This document shows, one piece after another, positions 15,322 through 23,412 of a DNA stretch of 32,610 nt. Position numbers and translations under genes: made by a program. Location of the stretch: contig JAPOYX010000161.1 of assembly GCA_026706345.1 (NCBI GenBank), positions 1 through 32,610 on the forward strand. The letters run 5' to 3'. The first letter of the stretch is position 1; every line of letters starts with the position of its first letter. The notes below the pieces were generated by a model that saw only the letters and a program-made list of their open reading frames with translations, was not told the DNA's origin and searched no databases. Source of the DNA: Gemmatimonadota bacterium. GTDB taxonomy: Bacteria; JAAXHH01.

Positions 15322-17067
15322 ATGATTAGACATCTCCCGCTCATAGGCCTCGTGATCCTGGCCGGTTGCGCCGGTCCCCGAACCCTTGAACCGGGCTCGC
15401 GCTCCACGCCCGCTCCCGGGACGGCGGATACCACCGGAAAGATCGTCGCGGTGGAGGAATTGCCGGTCCCGGATCTTACCCTCGATCACGTCACCCTGGC
15501 AGATTCCCTGGCGACGCGGGACCCCGATCGTCTGCTCGCCGACATCCGGCTGCGCTATGACGCGGCCCTCGCCGCGCTGGAGCGATCCGATACCACGGCC
15601 GCGCACGCCGCGGTCGACGAAGTGCTTGGCCTGCTCATCCTGCTGAGCGACGACCAGAAGCACGCGGCGACCCCCGCGCAGGCCGACCTCCTCAGGCAAC
15701 TCGGCCTGCTGGTGGACCGCATCCAGGACAGGCGCCGCGCGGCCGCCGAAGTCCGGGGTTCGATTCCCCGGGTCATCAACCGCCGCGTCACGCGACAGAT
15801 CAATCTGTATCTCAAAGACAAGAGCCTGGACATACTCAAGGCCGCCTATCAACGGTCCGGGCGCTACACCCCGATGATCCGCGAGCAACTGGCCGCCCTG
15901 GGGCTGCCCATCGAGCTTCAATGGCTTCCGATCATTGAAAGCGCCTTCAAACCCAGGGCCTTTTCGTGGGCGGCCGCGGCGGGCATGTGGCAGTTCATCT
16001 ACGATACCGGCAAGCGGTACGGACTCAAGCGGTCCGGTTGGGTGGACGACCGCTTCGACCCCTACAAGGCCACGCCGGCCGCGCTCGCCTACCTGGGGGA
16101 ACTGTACGGCATGTTCGACGACTGGTTTCTCGCCCTGGCGGCATACAACTGCGGCGAGTATCGCGTGCTTCGCGAGATCAACCGGACGGGGAACCGGGAT
16201 TACTGGAAGATGCGCCTCCCCCGGGAAACCCGGAACTACGTGCCCAAATTCCTCGCGGTACTGCATATACTCGAAAACCCGGAGAAATACGGCGTAGACT
16301 GGCCGGAAACCCACCATCCCCACCTGTTCGAAGCGGTGCATATCGACAAATCGGTCACGCTGAAGGATGTCGCCGATCTGCTGGCCATGCCGCAGGACGA
16401 TCTCAAGGCCCTGAATTCCGATATACGTTATGGCGTGACGCCACCCACCGGGTATTCGTTGCGCGTACCCCTCGGCGCCGGAACGACGCTGATCGGCAGC
16501 CTCGACGAGCTGCCGGAGTCGGATTTCAAGCCCCCTCCCGAGGTACGCAGGTACCGCGTGCGCCGGGGCGATACGCTCGGCCATATCGCCCGCAGATTCC
16601 GGACTTCGGTCAGCAGGCTCCGGCGCATGAACCGGATCCGGGGCAGCCTGATCCGTATCGGCCAGGTGCTTCGCGTGCCCGGAAGGAATTACAACAACCG
16701 GTTATGGGTGGACCAGGCGCCTTCGTACGGCACGCCGAAGGACGCCCTGTCCCACACGGTGCGGCGCGGTGACACGCTGATCCGCATCGCCCGGTATTAC
16801 GGGACGTCCGTTACCGCGCTCAAGCAGAACAACGGCCTGCGGAGAGACCTCATCCACCCCGGACAGGTACTTCGCCTGCCCGCTACCGGGAAAGACGGCG
16901 GCAGGGGAATCGACGGTGGTCCGGTGACCTACAACATCCGCTCCGGGGATACGCTTTCTCGCATCGCGCAGGTCTTCAAGGTTTCCGTCACGGCGCTCAT
17001 GCGGGCCAACCCTGACATACAGGCCCGGCGGCTGAGAATCGGCCAGCGGATTATCATTCCCGGCTGA
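15322..17067 (+). CDS. lipoprotein lytic murein transglycosylase with three LysM repeats (MltD-like)
   Basis: This enzyme cleaves the MurNAc-GlcNAc bond in peptidoglycan with formation of 1,6-anhydroMurNAc. The 581-residue precursor has a lipoprotein signal ending in LAG-C16. A helical region (about 80-160) is followed by the SLT/MltD catalytic domain (about 170-330), with catalytic E206 in LPIIESAF, then AAGMWQFIYDTGKRYGL and ALAAYNCGEYRV. Three LysM peptidoglycan-binding repeats begin near 411 (YRVRRGDTL), 478 (HTVRRGDTL) and 537 (YNIRSGDTL). Length and order fit MltD. It is presumably anchored in the outer membrane. The ATG at 15322 is the start of the signal peptide, though the ribosome-binding site is weak. 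Confidence 0.92.
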   Translation: MIRHLPLIGLVILAGCAGPRTLEPGSRSTPAPGTADTTGKIVAVEELPVPDLTLDHVTLADSLATRDPDRLLADIRLRYDAALAALERSDTTAAHAAVDEVLGLLILLSDDQKHAATPAQADLLRQLGLLVDRIQDRRRAAAEVRGSIPRVINRRVTRQINLYLKDKSLDILKAAYQRSGRYTPMIREQLAALGLPIELQWLPIIESAFKPRAFSWAAAAGMWQFIYDTGKRYGLKRSGWVDDRFDPYKATPAALAYLGELYGMFDDWFLALAAYNCGEYRVLREINRTGNRDYWKMRLPRETRNYVPKFLAVLHILENPEKYGVDWPETHHPHLFEAVHIDKSVTLKDVADLLAMPQDDLKALNSDIRYGVTPPTGYSLRVPLGAGTTLIGSLDELPESDFKPPPEVRRYRVRRGDTLGHIARRFRTSVSRLRRMNRIRGSLIRIGQVLRVPGRNYNNRLWVDQAPSYGTPKDALSHTVRRGDTLIRIARYYGTSVTALKQNNGLRRDLIHPGQVLRLPATGKDGGRGIDGGPVTYNIRSGDTLSRIAQVFKVSVTALMRANPDIQARRLRIGQRIIIPG

Positions 17068-17132
17068 CCGGCCGGCGTAGCAACCGACCACAGACCAGGA
17101 TTACGCAAGTCCGTGAAAGGAGAAGCCGGTAC

Positions 17133-17438
17133 ATGGGATACGTCAAAGCGGCGGATCTGGATGAATTGAACCCGGGCCAGATGAAAATGGTCTCGATCGA
17201 TGGGAAGGAGATCGTCCTTTGCAACGTGGACGGGAAGTACTATGCCGCCGATAACTTCTGCCCCCACATGGGCGCGCCCCTGAGCGAAGGGGAACTGGAC
17301 GGCACCGATCTCTGGTGCCCCTTCCACGGCGCTTCTTTCGACGTGACTACAGGTGACGTGCTGTCGCCGCCCGCCTACGAGAATCTCACCTGCTTTCCGG
17401 TCCGGGTGACCGGCGATGCCGTGGAAATAGAAATCTAG
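17133..17438 (+). CDS. Rieske [2Fe-2S] ferredoxin-type protein
   Basis: The 101-residue soluble protein has the Rieske ligands C43-P-H45 and C62-P-F-H65 that hold a [2Fe-2S] cluster through two Cys and two His. It resembles the small ferredoxin components of ring-hydroxylating oxygenases and the NirD-like electron carriers. No oxygenase or reductase gene is adjacent, so its electron partner is unknown. GAAAGGAGAAG precedes the ATG at a suitable distance. Its last 13 codons are part of a 39-base sequence that is repeated 72 bases further on, between this stop codon and the convergent thiL gene. Confidence 0.92.
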   Translation: MGYVKAADLDELNPGQMKMVSIDGKEIVLCNVDGKYYAADNFCPHMGAPLSEGELDGTDLWCPFHGASFDVTTGDVLSPPAYENLTCFPVRVTGDAVEIEI

Positions 17439-17507
17439 CTGCCGTTCGACGCGAGGTGGCGCAACATACCGGTCCGGGTGACCGGCGACGCCGTGGAAAT
17501 AGAAACC
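17397..17507 (+). repeat. direct repeat of the Rieske gene 3' end (2 x 39 bases)
   Basis: Bases 17397-17435, the Rieske C-terminus PVRVTGDAVEIEI, recur at 17469-17507 with 37 of 39 identities at a 72-base offset. One difference is synonymous (GAT/GAC) and one changes Ile to Thr. Each copy includes the hairpin CCGGTC-CGGGT-GACCGG (17397-17413 and 17469-17485). The second copy lacks a stop and start of its own. It looks like the remnant of a tandem gene duplication or a local slippage event. Confidence 0.85.
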
Positions 17508-17513
17508 CGGCCG

Positions 17514-18557
17514 TCAGCTCCGGAAGTGGTCGTACCCGTCCGGGCGCAGGGGCCTTCGTCCGGCGTGATCCGCAAATACACATCCGCGATCCTCGGATAC
17601 GCATTCGCCTATGGGGGTCAGGGGGGTTCCGGTGCGCTCCGCCAGTTCGGCCGCCAGGTGATCCACCCGGTCCGGCGCAACGGCGCACAACAGTTCGAAT
17701 TCCTCTCCGCTTTCCAGGGCCGTCCTCACGGGATCTAGCCGAAGATCCTCCATGGCCCGCCTGGTTTCATCCGCGATGGGCAGAGCGGTCCCGTCCAGGG
17801 TCAATCCGACCCCGCTGCCGCGACACAGGTGCAGGGCATCTGAGCTGAGCCCGTCGCTCACGTCGATCATGGCGTGGACCCAGCCGCTGCGGGCCAGTAT
17901 GCCGCCCTCGCGGACCCGGGGAACGGGCGTGCGGTGACGGAACAGCGCGTCTTCGAACCGGTCCGGCGGTCTCCCCGCGACCGGTTCCTCCCGCGCCGAC
18001 CGAAGCAGACGCAGACCGGCCTCGCTCGCACCCAGGTGCCCGGTCACGCACAGCGTATCCCCCACCCGGGCACACCCGCGCGTCGTGATATGTCTCCCTT
18101 CCGCTTCTCCTGTCACCGTGATGGAGACGACGGTCGGTCCGTCCGTCGAGCTCAGGTCACCACCGACGATGGATACGGAAACTCCGGTGTGCCGCGCCAG
18201 GTCGCGAAACCCCGCGTACAGCGCTTCCACGTCTTTCGCGGTGCGCCGGGCCGGAAGACAGAGGGTCGTCAACGCGTGCCTGGGCACACCGCCCATGGCC
18301 GCGATATCACTGTAGTTGGCGGCCAGGCTCTTCCATCCGATCTGCCGCCACGACGAGAAAGCGACGTCGAAATCAATACCTTCCACGAAGGTGTCGGTCG
18401 TCAGCAGGGTCGTCATGCCGGGCCCGGTCTCTACGGCCGCGGCGTCATCTCCGATCCCTGTCACGACGCTCGGATCCGGCTCGGGCAGCGCGGCCCTGAT
18501 GCGCCGGATCAGTTCGAATTCGCCGGGAAGACCCGCGCCTTCCTTCTGATTTGCCAC
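17514..18557 (-). CDS. thiL: thiamine-monophosphate kinase
   Basis: ThiL phosphorylates thiamine monophosphate to thiamine diphosphate, the active cofactor. The 347-residue protein shows GEFELIRRI at the start, GIGDDAA, the TTDTFVEGIDF segment, NYSDIAAMGG, IVGGDLS and DVSDGLSSD, all typical of this AIR-synthase-like family, and the length is normal. The start is GTG at 18557; the ATG a few bases upstream is out of frame. It lies 55 bases downstream of the large regulator gene in the same direction and may be transcribed with it. It ends convergently with the Rieske gene. Confidence 0.95.
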   Translation of the reverse strand: MANQKEGAGLPGEFELIRRIRAALPEPDPSVVTGIGDDAAAVETGPGMTTLLTTDTFVEGIDFDVAFSSWRQIGWKSLAANYSDIAAMGGVPRHALTTLCLPARRTAKDVEALYAGFRDLARHTGVSVSIVGGDLSSTDGPTVVSITVTGEAEGRHITTRGCARVGDTLCVTGHLGASEAGLRLLRSAREEPVAGRPPDRFEDALFRHRTPVPRVREGGILARSGWVHAMIDVSDGLSSDALHLCRGSGVGLTLDGTALPIADETRRAMEDLRLDPVRTALESGEEFELLCAVAPDRVDHLAAELAERTGTPLTPIGECVSEDRGCVFADHAGRRPLRPDGYDHFRS

Positions 18558-18612
18558 GGTTCATCGTTTCCTTCTCGCGCGGTCGGGACGCGCGAATCCA
18601 TGTGCCAACCTC

Positions 18613-21426
18613 TCACGCGTCCTTCCCGAACCGCCCCTCGATCCGTTCCCGCGAGCGCGTGAAGATCTCTATGCCGGCCGTGACGCCGCCGCCGAAGAGC
18701 AGCCCCTCCAGGGCACCTAGGGCGACCTGGGTGGTGCGCCCGAACTCTCCCTCGCCGAAGATCGTCGCAATGGTTTCGAGCCGTATCTGCGATGCCCCGA
18801 AGGACTGCCGCATGATTTCCAGACTGCTGGTGAACATGTTGCCGCCCAGCACGCTCAGGGCGATACTGGCGATCATGCCCCCCAGCGCGCCGAAGACGAT
18901 ATAAAGAAAACTCCGCCACTGCCCGGGCCGCCTGGCCAGGTAATACGTGACGACCGGGCCGAGGGCCACGCCCGTGCCGATAAGGGTGCCCTCGAGACCC
19001 CCGGTAAGACCCGCGGGGTGCTGGCCGAACAGGGTTTCCAGGGTATCGGAGCTGTACAGGTTGAACGCCGCGCCCACCATCCCGCCGCCCAGCGCACCGC
19101 CCAGTACGCCGAGCCATCGACTGTATTTCCCCGATACGCGCCGCAGGGCGACCATGCCGAAGGACACGCCCGCACCGCCGAAAGCGCCGCCGAACAGGCC
19201 CAGGCCCGCCAGGACGAAAATAGGCGAGAGCGCATCGGACGGCAGACCGGAACTGGTAGCGGCGAGGGCGGTTCCCAGGAGTAGCCCGCCAAGCAGTCCG
19301 GCCACGGCGCCGCCGAACGTTCCGCCGATGCCTTGCTGCATGATGTCGATCCCGCCCTGTTGCAGGCGCATCAGTATGAAACCGACCATCACCATAACCC
19401 GGTACAGCCGGGAAAGTTTGATCGACCGGTCCTGTTCACGGAGAAAAGTCAGGCTGACCGCGCGCTGGAGGCGGCTCACGGACTCGTGGCCCGTGGGACG
19501 GGTCAGGATGGACTCCACGGCCGAACCGAACCAGTCCGCCAGTTCGATGCTCGCCGCCCTGCGCACTTTCAGCGCGGGATCCCGCAACGCGAGATGCCTG
19601 AGCCGGTTGTTCAGGGCCGCGCAGCGCACGGGCCGGGACGACTCCACGGCGCGTCGGCGGACCTCCTCGCGATCGTTGTACAGGGCATCCAATATCACGT
19701 TCAGCGCGTCCGGCACCCTTTCAACCAACCAGGCAGGCACGGGCAGATCCCTGTTGAGCAGGCTGATGCAAAGCAGGTACGCTTCCTGGCCGGAGACCCC
19801 GATTTCTTCCAGGTAGGGCGAGAGCAGATCCAGGCTTTCACGGTCCATGATGAGCTGGTAGGTCCGGTAATTCTCCACCGACCGTTCGAGCAGGCTGCGT
19901 GCCTGCTTTGCTTCGTAAACGCTGCCGGTCAGCCAGCGGGACACTTCGGGAATCAGGCATTCGTGGGCGAGTTCGAGCCACCCCTCTCCCTCCTGGTTTC
20001 GCCGCCGGACGATACGGGCGTCGACCAGTTCCCCGAGCAGGGTTCCAAGGGCACCGTCGTCGTACCGGTCGCCGGTCTGGATACGCGAAGCCAGTTCGGA
20101 CTCCCGGACGACGATGAGCCGTTCATCCGCGGAGATGAGCGCCAGAAGCACCTGCTGCACCACGGACAGGTCGGCCGCCGAAAACCGGCGGAGCACCCTT
20201 GCGAGGTAGTCGGCAAGGATTTGCGAAGCCCCGCCCAGATTGTCATAAGCCGACTCCGTGATCATGTTCCCCGTATCGCGCTGGTCGTAAAGCGTATCGC
20301 ACACGATCTGCAAATGGGGCGGGTCGACGGAGTCCTGGTCGGAGAGGTCTTCGAGCAGGCGGTTCACGAGCATGTCCTCGAACCGGCAGCCTACCCGCCA
20401 GGCGGGCCCCGTTATGGCCCGGGCCGCCTGTTCCGGGGATAGTCGGCCGAGCCGGTACTCGTGGTGGAAGATCTCCGGAACCACCGGTTTGAGCTGGCTC
20501 ATCTCCGCGAGCAGGTCCTCTCTCATCACGAATACGAACTGCAGCGGCAGGGTATCGTCCTCCATGACCGCTCCCAGTTCGCTGATGAACGCCTCCCGGC
20601 TCTTCGCATCGAGCAGGAGGAAGAACTCTTCGAACTGGTCCAGCATGACGACGAGCCGGGAGGATGGACCGGACCGGCGCCCGTGAAACAGTTCCCGAAG
20701 GGAAATATCGTCCGAACCGGCATCGTCTTCTCCGGTTCCAAGGACAAGCCGCCGGACGATGCGCTTCATGTGCTGCAACGGATCGGTAAAACTCCGGATG
20801 ATACACGCCCGGTGTCCCTGGTCCTGCAGCCAGGGGATGAGGCCGGCCCGAAGAATCGAACTTTTGCCGACGCCGGAACGGCCGTAGAGGAGGAACGACC
20901 GCCGGGAGAGGATCCTGGAGCAGATGTTCTCGATCTCCTCCTCGCGACCGAAGAACAGGCCCTGGTCGTTTTCGGTGTAATAGTCGAGGAACTTGTACGG
21001 CCGGGTCGGCTTGGCCTGAAGGGCCGGCGGGGTCGGTTCCTCCAGGATCTCCACCGCATCGCCGATGAAGACGTATCCATGCTTGGGTACCGTTTTGACG
21101 TAGCGGGGGTTCGACGCGTCGTCCCGCAACTGTTTTCGGATCGACTTGATACACTGGGTCAGCGCCGTATCGCTGACGATTACGTCCTCCCAGATTTCGT
21201 CGAAGATACGGTTCTTTTCCACCAGTTGCCCCGCGTTGGATACCAGCAGCACAAGTACGTCGAAATACCTGGAACTTAAAGGCAGCGTGGCGTCTTTCAG
21301 GCGAACCTGGCGGTTCTGGATGTCCAGCACGAAGTCGTCGAACCGGAAGCCTTTTGCGGCGGTCTGTTGCGTCATTCGGGGCTCAAGTGGACGAATTTCG
21401 GGGAGAAAGGCGCAGTATTCATACAT
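18613..21426 (-). CDS. winged-helix / STAND-like NTPase / multi-pass membrane regulator
   Basis: The 937-residue protein has three parts. Residues about 27-122 form an OmpR/CadC-type winged helix (FDDFVLDIQNRQVRLKDATL, LTQCIKSIRKQLRDD, VPKHGYVF). Residues about 145-520 form a P-loop NTPase of the novel STAND kind: the entry motif LFFGREEEIENI, Walker A G182-RSGVGKSS and Walker B RLVVMLDQFEE (257-267). A helical, HEAT-like stretch follows (about 520-660). The last 260 residues hold several glycine-rich hydrophobic segments (such as GGAVAGLLGGLLLGTALA), so the C-terminus is in the membrane. It is probably a membrane-tethered transcription regulator gated by a nucleotide switch. Signal and targets are unknown. 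A second possible start is the Met at 21375. It has its own promoter and palindrome upstream. Confidence 0.85.
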   Translation of the reverse strand: MYEYCAFLPEIRPLEPRMTQQTAAKGFRFDDFVLDIQNRQVRLKDATLPLSSRYFDVLVLLVSNAGQLVEKNRIFDEIWEDVIVSDTALTQCIKSIRKQLRDDASNPRYVKTVPKHGYVFIGDAVEILEEPTPPALQAKPTRPYKFLDYYTENDQGLFFGREEEIENICSRILSRRSFLLYGRSGVGKSSILRAGLIPWLQDQGHRACIIRSFTDPLQHMKRIVRRLVLGTGEDDAGSDDISLRELFHGRRSGPSSRLVVMLDQFEEFFLLLDAKSREAFISELGAVMEDDTLPLQFVFVMREDLLAEMSQLKPVVPEIFHHEYRLGRLSPEQAARAITGPAWRVGCRFEDMLVNRLLEDLSDQDSVDPPHLQIVCDTLYDQRDTGNMITESAYDNLGGASQILADYLARVLRRFSAADLSVVQQVLLALISADERLIVVRESELASRIQTGDRYDDGALGTLLGELVDARIVRRRNQEGEGWLELAHECLIPEVSRWLTGSVYEAKQARSLLERSVENYRTYQLIMDRESLDLLSPYLEEIGVSGQEAYLLCISLLNRDLPVPAWLVERVPDALNVILDALYNDREEVRRRAVESSRPVRCAALNNRLRHLALRDPALKVRRAASIELADWFGSAVESILTRPTGHESVSRLQRAVSLTFLREQDRSIKLSRLYRVMVMVGFILMRLQQGGIDIMQQGIGGTFGGAVAGLLGGLLLGTALAATSSGLPSDALSPIFVLAGLGLFGGAFGGAGVSFGMVALRRVSGKYSRWLGVLGGALGGGMVGAAFNLYSSDTLETLFGQHPAGLTGGLEGTLIGTGVALGPVVTYYLARRPGQWRSFLYIVFGALGGMIASIALSVLGGNMFTSSLEIMRQSFGASQIRLETIATIFGEGEFGRTTQVALGALEGLLFGGGVTAGIEIFTRSRERIEGRFGKDA

Positions 21427-21459
21427 TCCTCACAGAATACTCACCGGGACCTCATGCAA

Positions 21460-21471
21460 TCCATATATGGA
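21460..21471. promoter_or_regulatory. perfect palindrome at the regulator transcription start (candidate operator)
   Basis: TCCATATATGGA is a perfect 12-base palindrome. It lies just downstream of the -10 box of the minus-strand promoter, covering the expected transcription start, and between two divergent genes. Such a position suits an operator, most simply for self-control by the winged-helix protein. Confidence 0.45.
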
Positions 21472-21474
21472 ATG

Positions 21475-21503
21475 AATATAATCCCCTTATGAGCATATGT
21501 CTA
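21475..21503 (-). promoter_or_regulatory. sigma70-type promoter of the winged-helix/STAND gene
   Basis: Read on the minus strand, TAGACA (21503-21498, 5 of 6) is followed by exactly 17 bases and TATATT (21480-21475, 5 of 6). The start point would be near 21468, about 42 bases before the start codon at 21426. It is one of the two best promoter matches in the window. Confidence 0.55.
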
Positions 21504-21528
21504 ATCTTCCACCCTTTAGTAAATCCGT

Positions 21529-21556
21529 TTGTGAGACCGCATCGTTCACGTTTAAT
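21529..21556 (+). promoter_or_regulatory. possible promoter for ribB
   Basis: TTGTGA (21529-21534, 4 of 6), 16 bases, TTTAAT (21551-21556, 5 of 6). Transcription would begin near 21563, giving a short leader that contains the G5 ribosome-binding site before the ATG at 21580. There is no room for an FMN riboswitch. Confidence 0.4.
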
Positions 21557-21579
21557 TACATCCGATAGGGGGTAAGCGC

Positions 21580-22227
21580 ATGTTATCCCATTTCTGCACC
21601 ATTCCCGAAGCCGTGGAAGAAATCAGGGCGGGCCGCGTACTGATCGTCATCGATGACGAAAACCGGGAGAACGAGGGCGACTTCATGGTGGCCGCCGAAA
21701 AAGTCACGCCCGAAATCATCAACTTCATGTCACGGTACGGACGGGGGCTGATCTGTCTGCCCACCACGAGACAGCGGCTTGAAGAGCTGGACATTCCGAT
21801 CATGGTCAACGGAAAGATGTCGATCGCGGACACGCCCTTCACGGTGTCCGTGGATGCCGTGAAGGGCGTTACCTCCGGCATTTCCGCGCATGACCGGGCA
21901 AAAAGCGCCCGATTGTTCGTAGAACCGGATACCGTGCCGGAAGACTTCGAACGCCCGGGACATCTCTTTCCGCTACGGGCACGCGACGGAGGCGTGCTGG
22001 AAAGGGACGGTCACACCGAGGCGACGGTCGACCTGATGAGACTGGCCGAACTCTACCCGGCCGGCGTCCTGTGCGAAGTGCTGGACGAGGACGGGTCCAT
22101 GGCCCGTCTGCCCCGGCTGATCGAAATCGCCGACGAGCATCATCTGAAGATCGCAACCATTAAGGACCTCATCGAATACCGGCTCGAAGAGGAACTCGTA
22201 CTGGAATTCGCCTGCAGCGGCGGATAA
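21580..22227 (+). CDS. ribB: 3,4-dihydroxy-2-butanone 4-phosphate synthase
   Basis: RibB makes the four-carbon precursor of riboflavin from ribulose 5-phosphate. The 215-residue protein has the metal and substrate motif DDENRENEGD (25-34), GLICLP, TVSVDA, GISAHDRA and RPGHLFPLRA followed by GHTEATVDL, all standard. It is the stand-alone form without the fused GTP cyclohydrolase II (RibA) domain found in many bacteria, so ribA must be elsewhere. The ATG follows GGGGG at a good distance. No FMN riboswitch is visible in the leader. It is divergent from the large regulator and lies upstream of the hpn genes. Confidence 0.95.
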   Translation: MLSHFCTIPEAVEEIRAGRVLIVIDDENRENEGDFMVAAEKVTPEIINFMSRYGRGLICLPTTRQRLEELDIPIMVNGKMSIADTPFTVSVDAVKGVTSGISAHDRAKSARLFVEPDTVPEDFERPGHLFPLRARDGGVLERDGHTEATVDLMRLAELYPAGVLCEVLDEDGSMARLPRLIEIADEHHLKIATIKDLIEYRLEEELVLEFACSGG

Positions 22228-22376
22228 GGCGACGGAATCCGGCTTAAGCCACGACCGGAACGAGGGGGATGCGAGCCGTCGCGGAACGGGTGATGTGCCC
22301 GGTCCGCGGCGGGTACGCTGCCGCCGGCCGTCAGCGGGTAAGCCCGACCACACGCAACATGGCCCGTCTGCCCCGG
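22098..22376 (+). repeat. 19-base exact direct repeat between ribB and the hpnC leader
   Basis: CATGGCCCGTCTGCCCCGG occurs at 22098-22116 inside ribB and again at 22358-22376 upstream of hpnC, 260 bases apart. Both copies read MARLPR in the frame of their genes, and the second offers an alternative in-frame ATG (22359) for hpnC. Confidence 0.8.
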
Positions 22377-22412
22377 GATATCAATCGAAGCCGGTCTTTC
22401 CGCGTCTTATTC

Positions 22413-23348
22413 ATGCCCCAGCTACCCGACTACCTGCCGGAAGCCGTGCTCCGGTTCGATGATCTCGCCCTTGACGCGCTGCCCGACGCAGGCGACTCTT
22501 CCGTAGCAGCCGCCCGCCTGTACTGCAGCCGCCTCGCACGCCGGCATTACGAGAATTTCATCGTCGTTTCCCGGTTCCTCCCCGCCGCGCTGCGACAGCA
22601 CTTCTACCACGTCTACGCCTACTGCCGGTGGTCTGACGACCTCGCCGACGAAACAGGCGATCCCGGATTGTCCCTTGAACTGCTCGAATGGTGGGACGCG
22701 GAATTGCAGGCCTGTTACGACCAAAGCGTACGACATCCGGTATTCATCGCCCTCCGGGAAACGATCGACCGCTTCGAGATACCGATTACCCCGTTTCGCG
22801 ATCTGCTGACCGCGTTCCGGCAGGACCAGGTGGTAACGCGTTACCGGACCTACGCCGACGTGCTCGAATACTGCCGTTACTCCGCCAATCCGGTGGGTCA
22901 CCTCGTGCTCTACCTGTGCGGCTACCGGGACAGGGAACGCCAGGCGCTGTCGGACGCTACGTGTACCGCGCTCCAACTGACCAATTTCTGGCAGGACGTC
23001 CGGGTGGACTTGGAAAAGGGCAGGATCTACTTGCCCCTGGAGGACCTGGACCGGTACCATTACACCGAGGCGGACCTCGAGGCCGGGGTCGTCGACGAGC
23101 GTTTCAGGGAACTGATGGCGTACCAGGTGGACCGGACGCGCAGGCTGTTCGAAGAAGGGCTCGGACTGTGCGGCCTGGTGGACGCGCGGGTCAGGCTGGA
23201 CATCGAGTTGTTCAACCGGTGCGGCGCGGCCGTCCTGGACCAGATCGAAAAACAGCGTTACGACGTGCTGTCCCGGCGGCCCGCCCTGTCATCCGCCCGG
23301 AAGACCGGCCTGTTGCTGAAATACGCACTGAAACGACTCTGGAGCTGA
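22413..23348 (+). CDS. hpnC: hydroxysqualene synthase HpnC
   Basis: HpnC is a squalene/phytoene synthase family protein that converts presqualene diphosphate to hydroxysqualene in the HpnCDE pathway. From the ATG at 22413 it has 311 residues. The first Asp-rich motif reads YCRWSDDLADE and the second QLTNFWQDVRVDLEKGRIYLP, as in HpnC. The reading frame is open upstream to 22269 with other possible starts at 22359 and 22269; 22413 gives the typical N-terminus (LPDYLPEAV), but no start has a clear ribosome-binding site. It is followed by hpnD 64 bases downstream. The three hpn genes form a transcription unit, possibly with ribB. Confidence 0.88.
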   Translation: MPQLPDYLPEAVLRFDDLALDALPDAGDSSVAAARLYCSRLARRHYENFIVVSRFLPAALRQHFYHVYAYCRWSDDLADETGDPGLSLELLEWWDAELQACYDQSVRHPVFIALRETIDRFEIPITPFRDLLTAFRQDQVVTRYRTYADVLEYCRYSANPVGHLVLYLCGYRDRERQALSDATCTALQLTNFWQDVRVDLEKGRIYLPLEDLDRYHYTEADLEAGVVDERFRELMAYQVDRTRRLFEEGLGLCGLVDARVRLDIELFNRCGAAVLDQIEKQRYDVLSRRPALSSARKTGLLLKYALKRLWS

Positions 23349-23412
23349 AACGGACCGCCCGCGATTCAGAGTGGTTGGCGAGCGTTGTCCGAAACGCTGG
23401 ATCACCGTTGCC

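Noticed and set aside
15753-15771. Sequence CCGGGGTTCGATTCCCCGG looks exactly like a tRNA T-arm.
   Set aside because: It lies inside the coding frame of the lytic transglycosylase, with no matching acceptor stem, D-arm or anticodon arm upstream. It is taken as chance similarity, though such a site could serve as an integrase target.
21427-21579. An FMN riboswitch before ribB.
   Set aside because: None of the conserved RFN element sequence is present, and the likely leader is only about 17 bases.
22241-22250. GGCTTAAGCC palindrome after ribB as a regulatory site.
   Set aside because: A 10-base palindrome alone in the gap, with no promoter beside it, is too weak to call.
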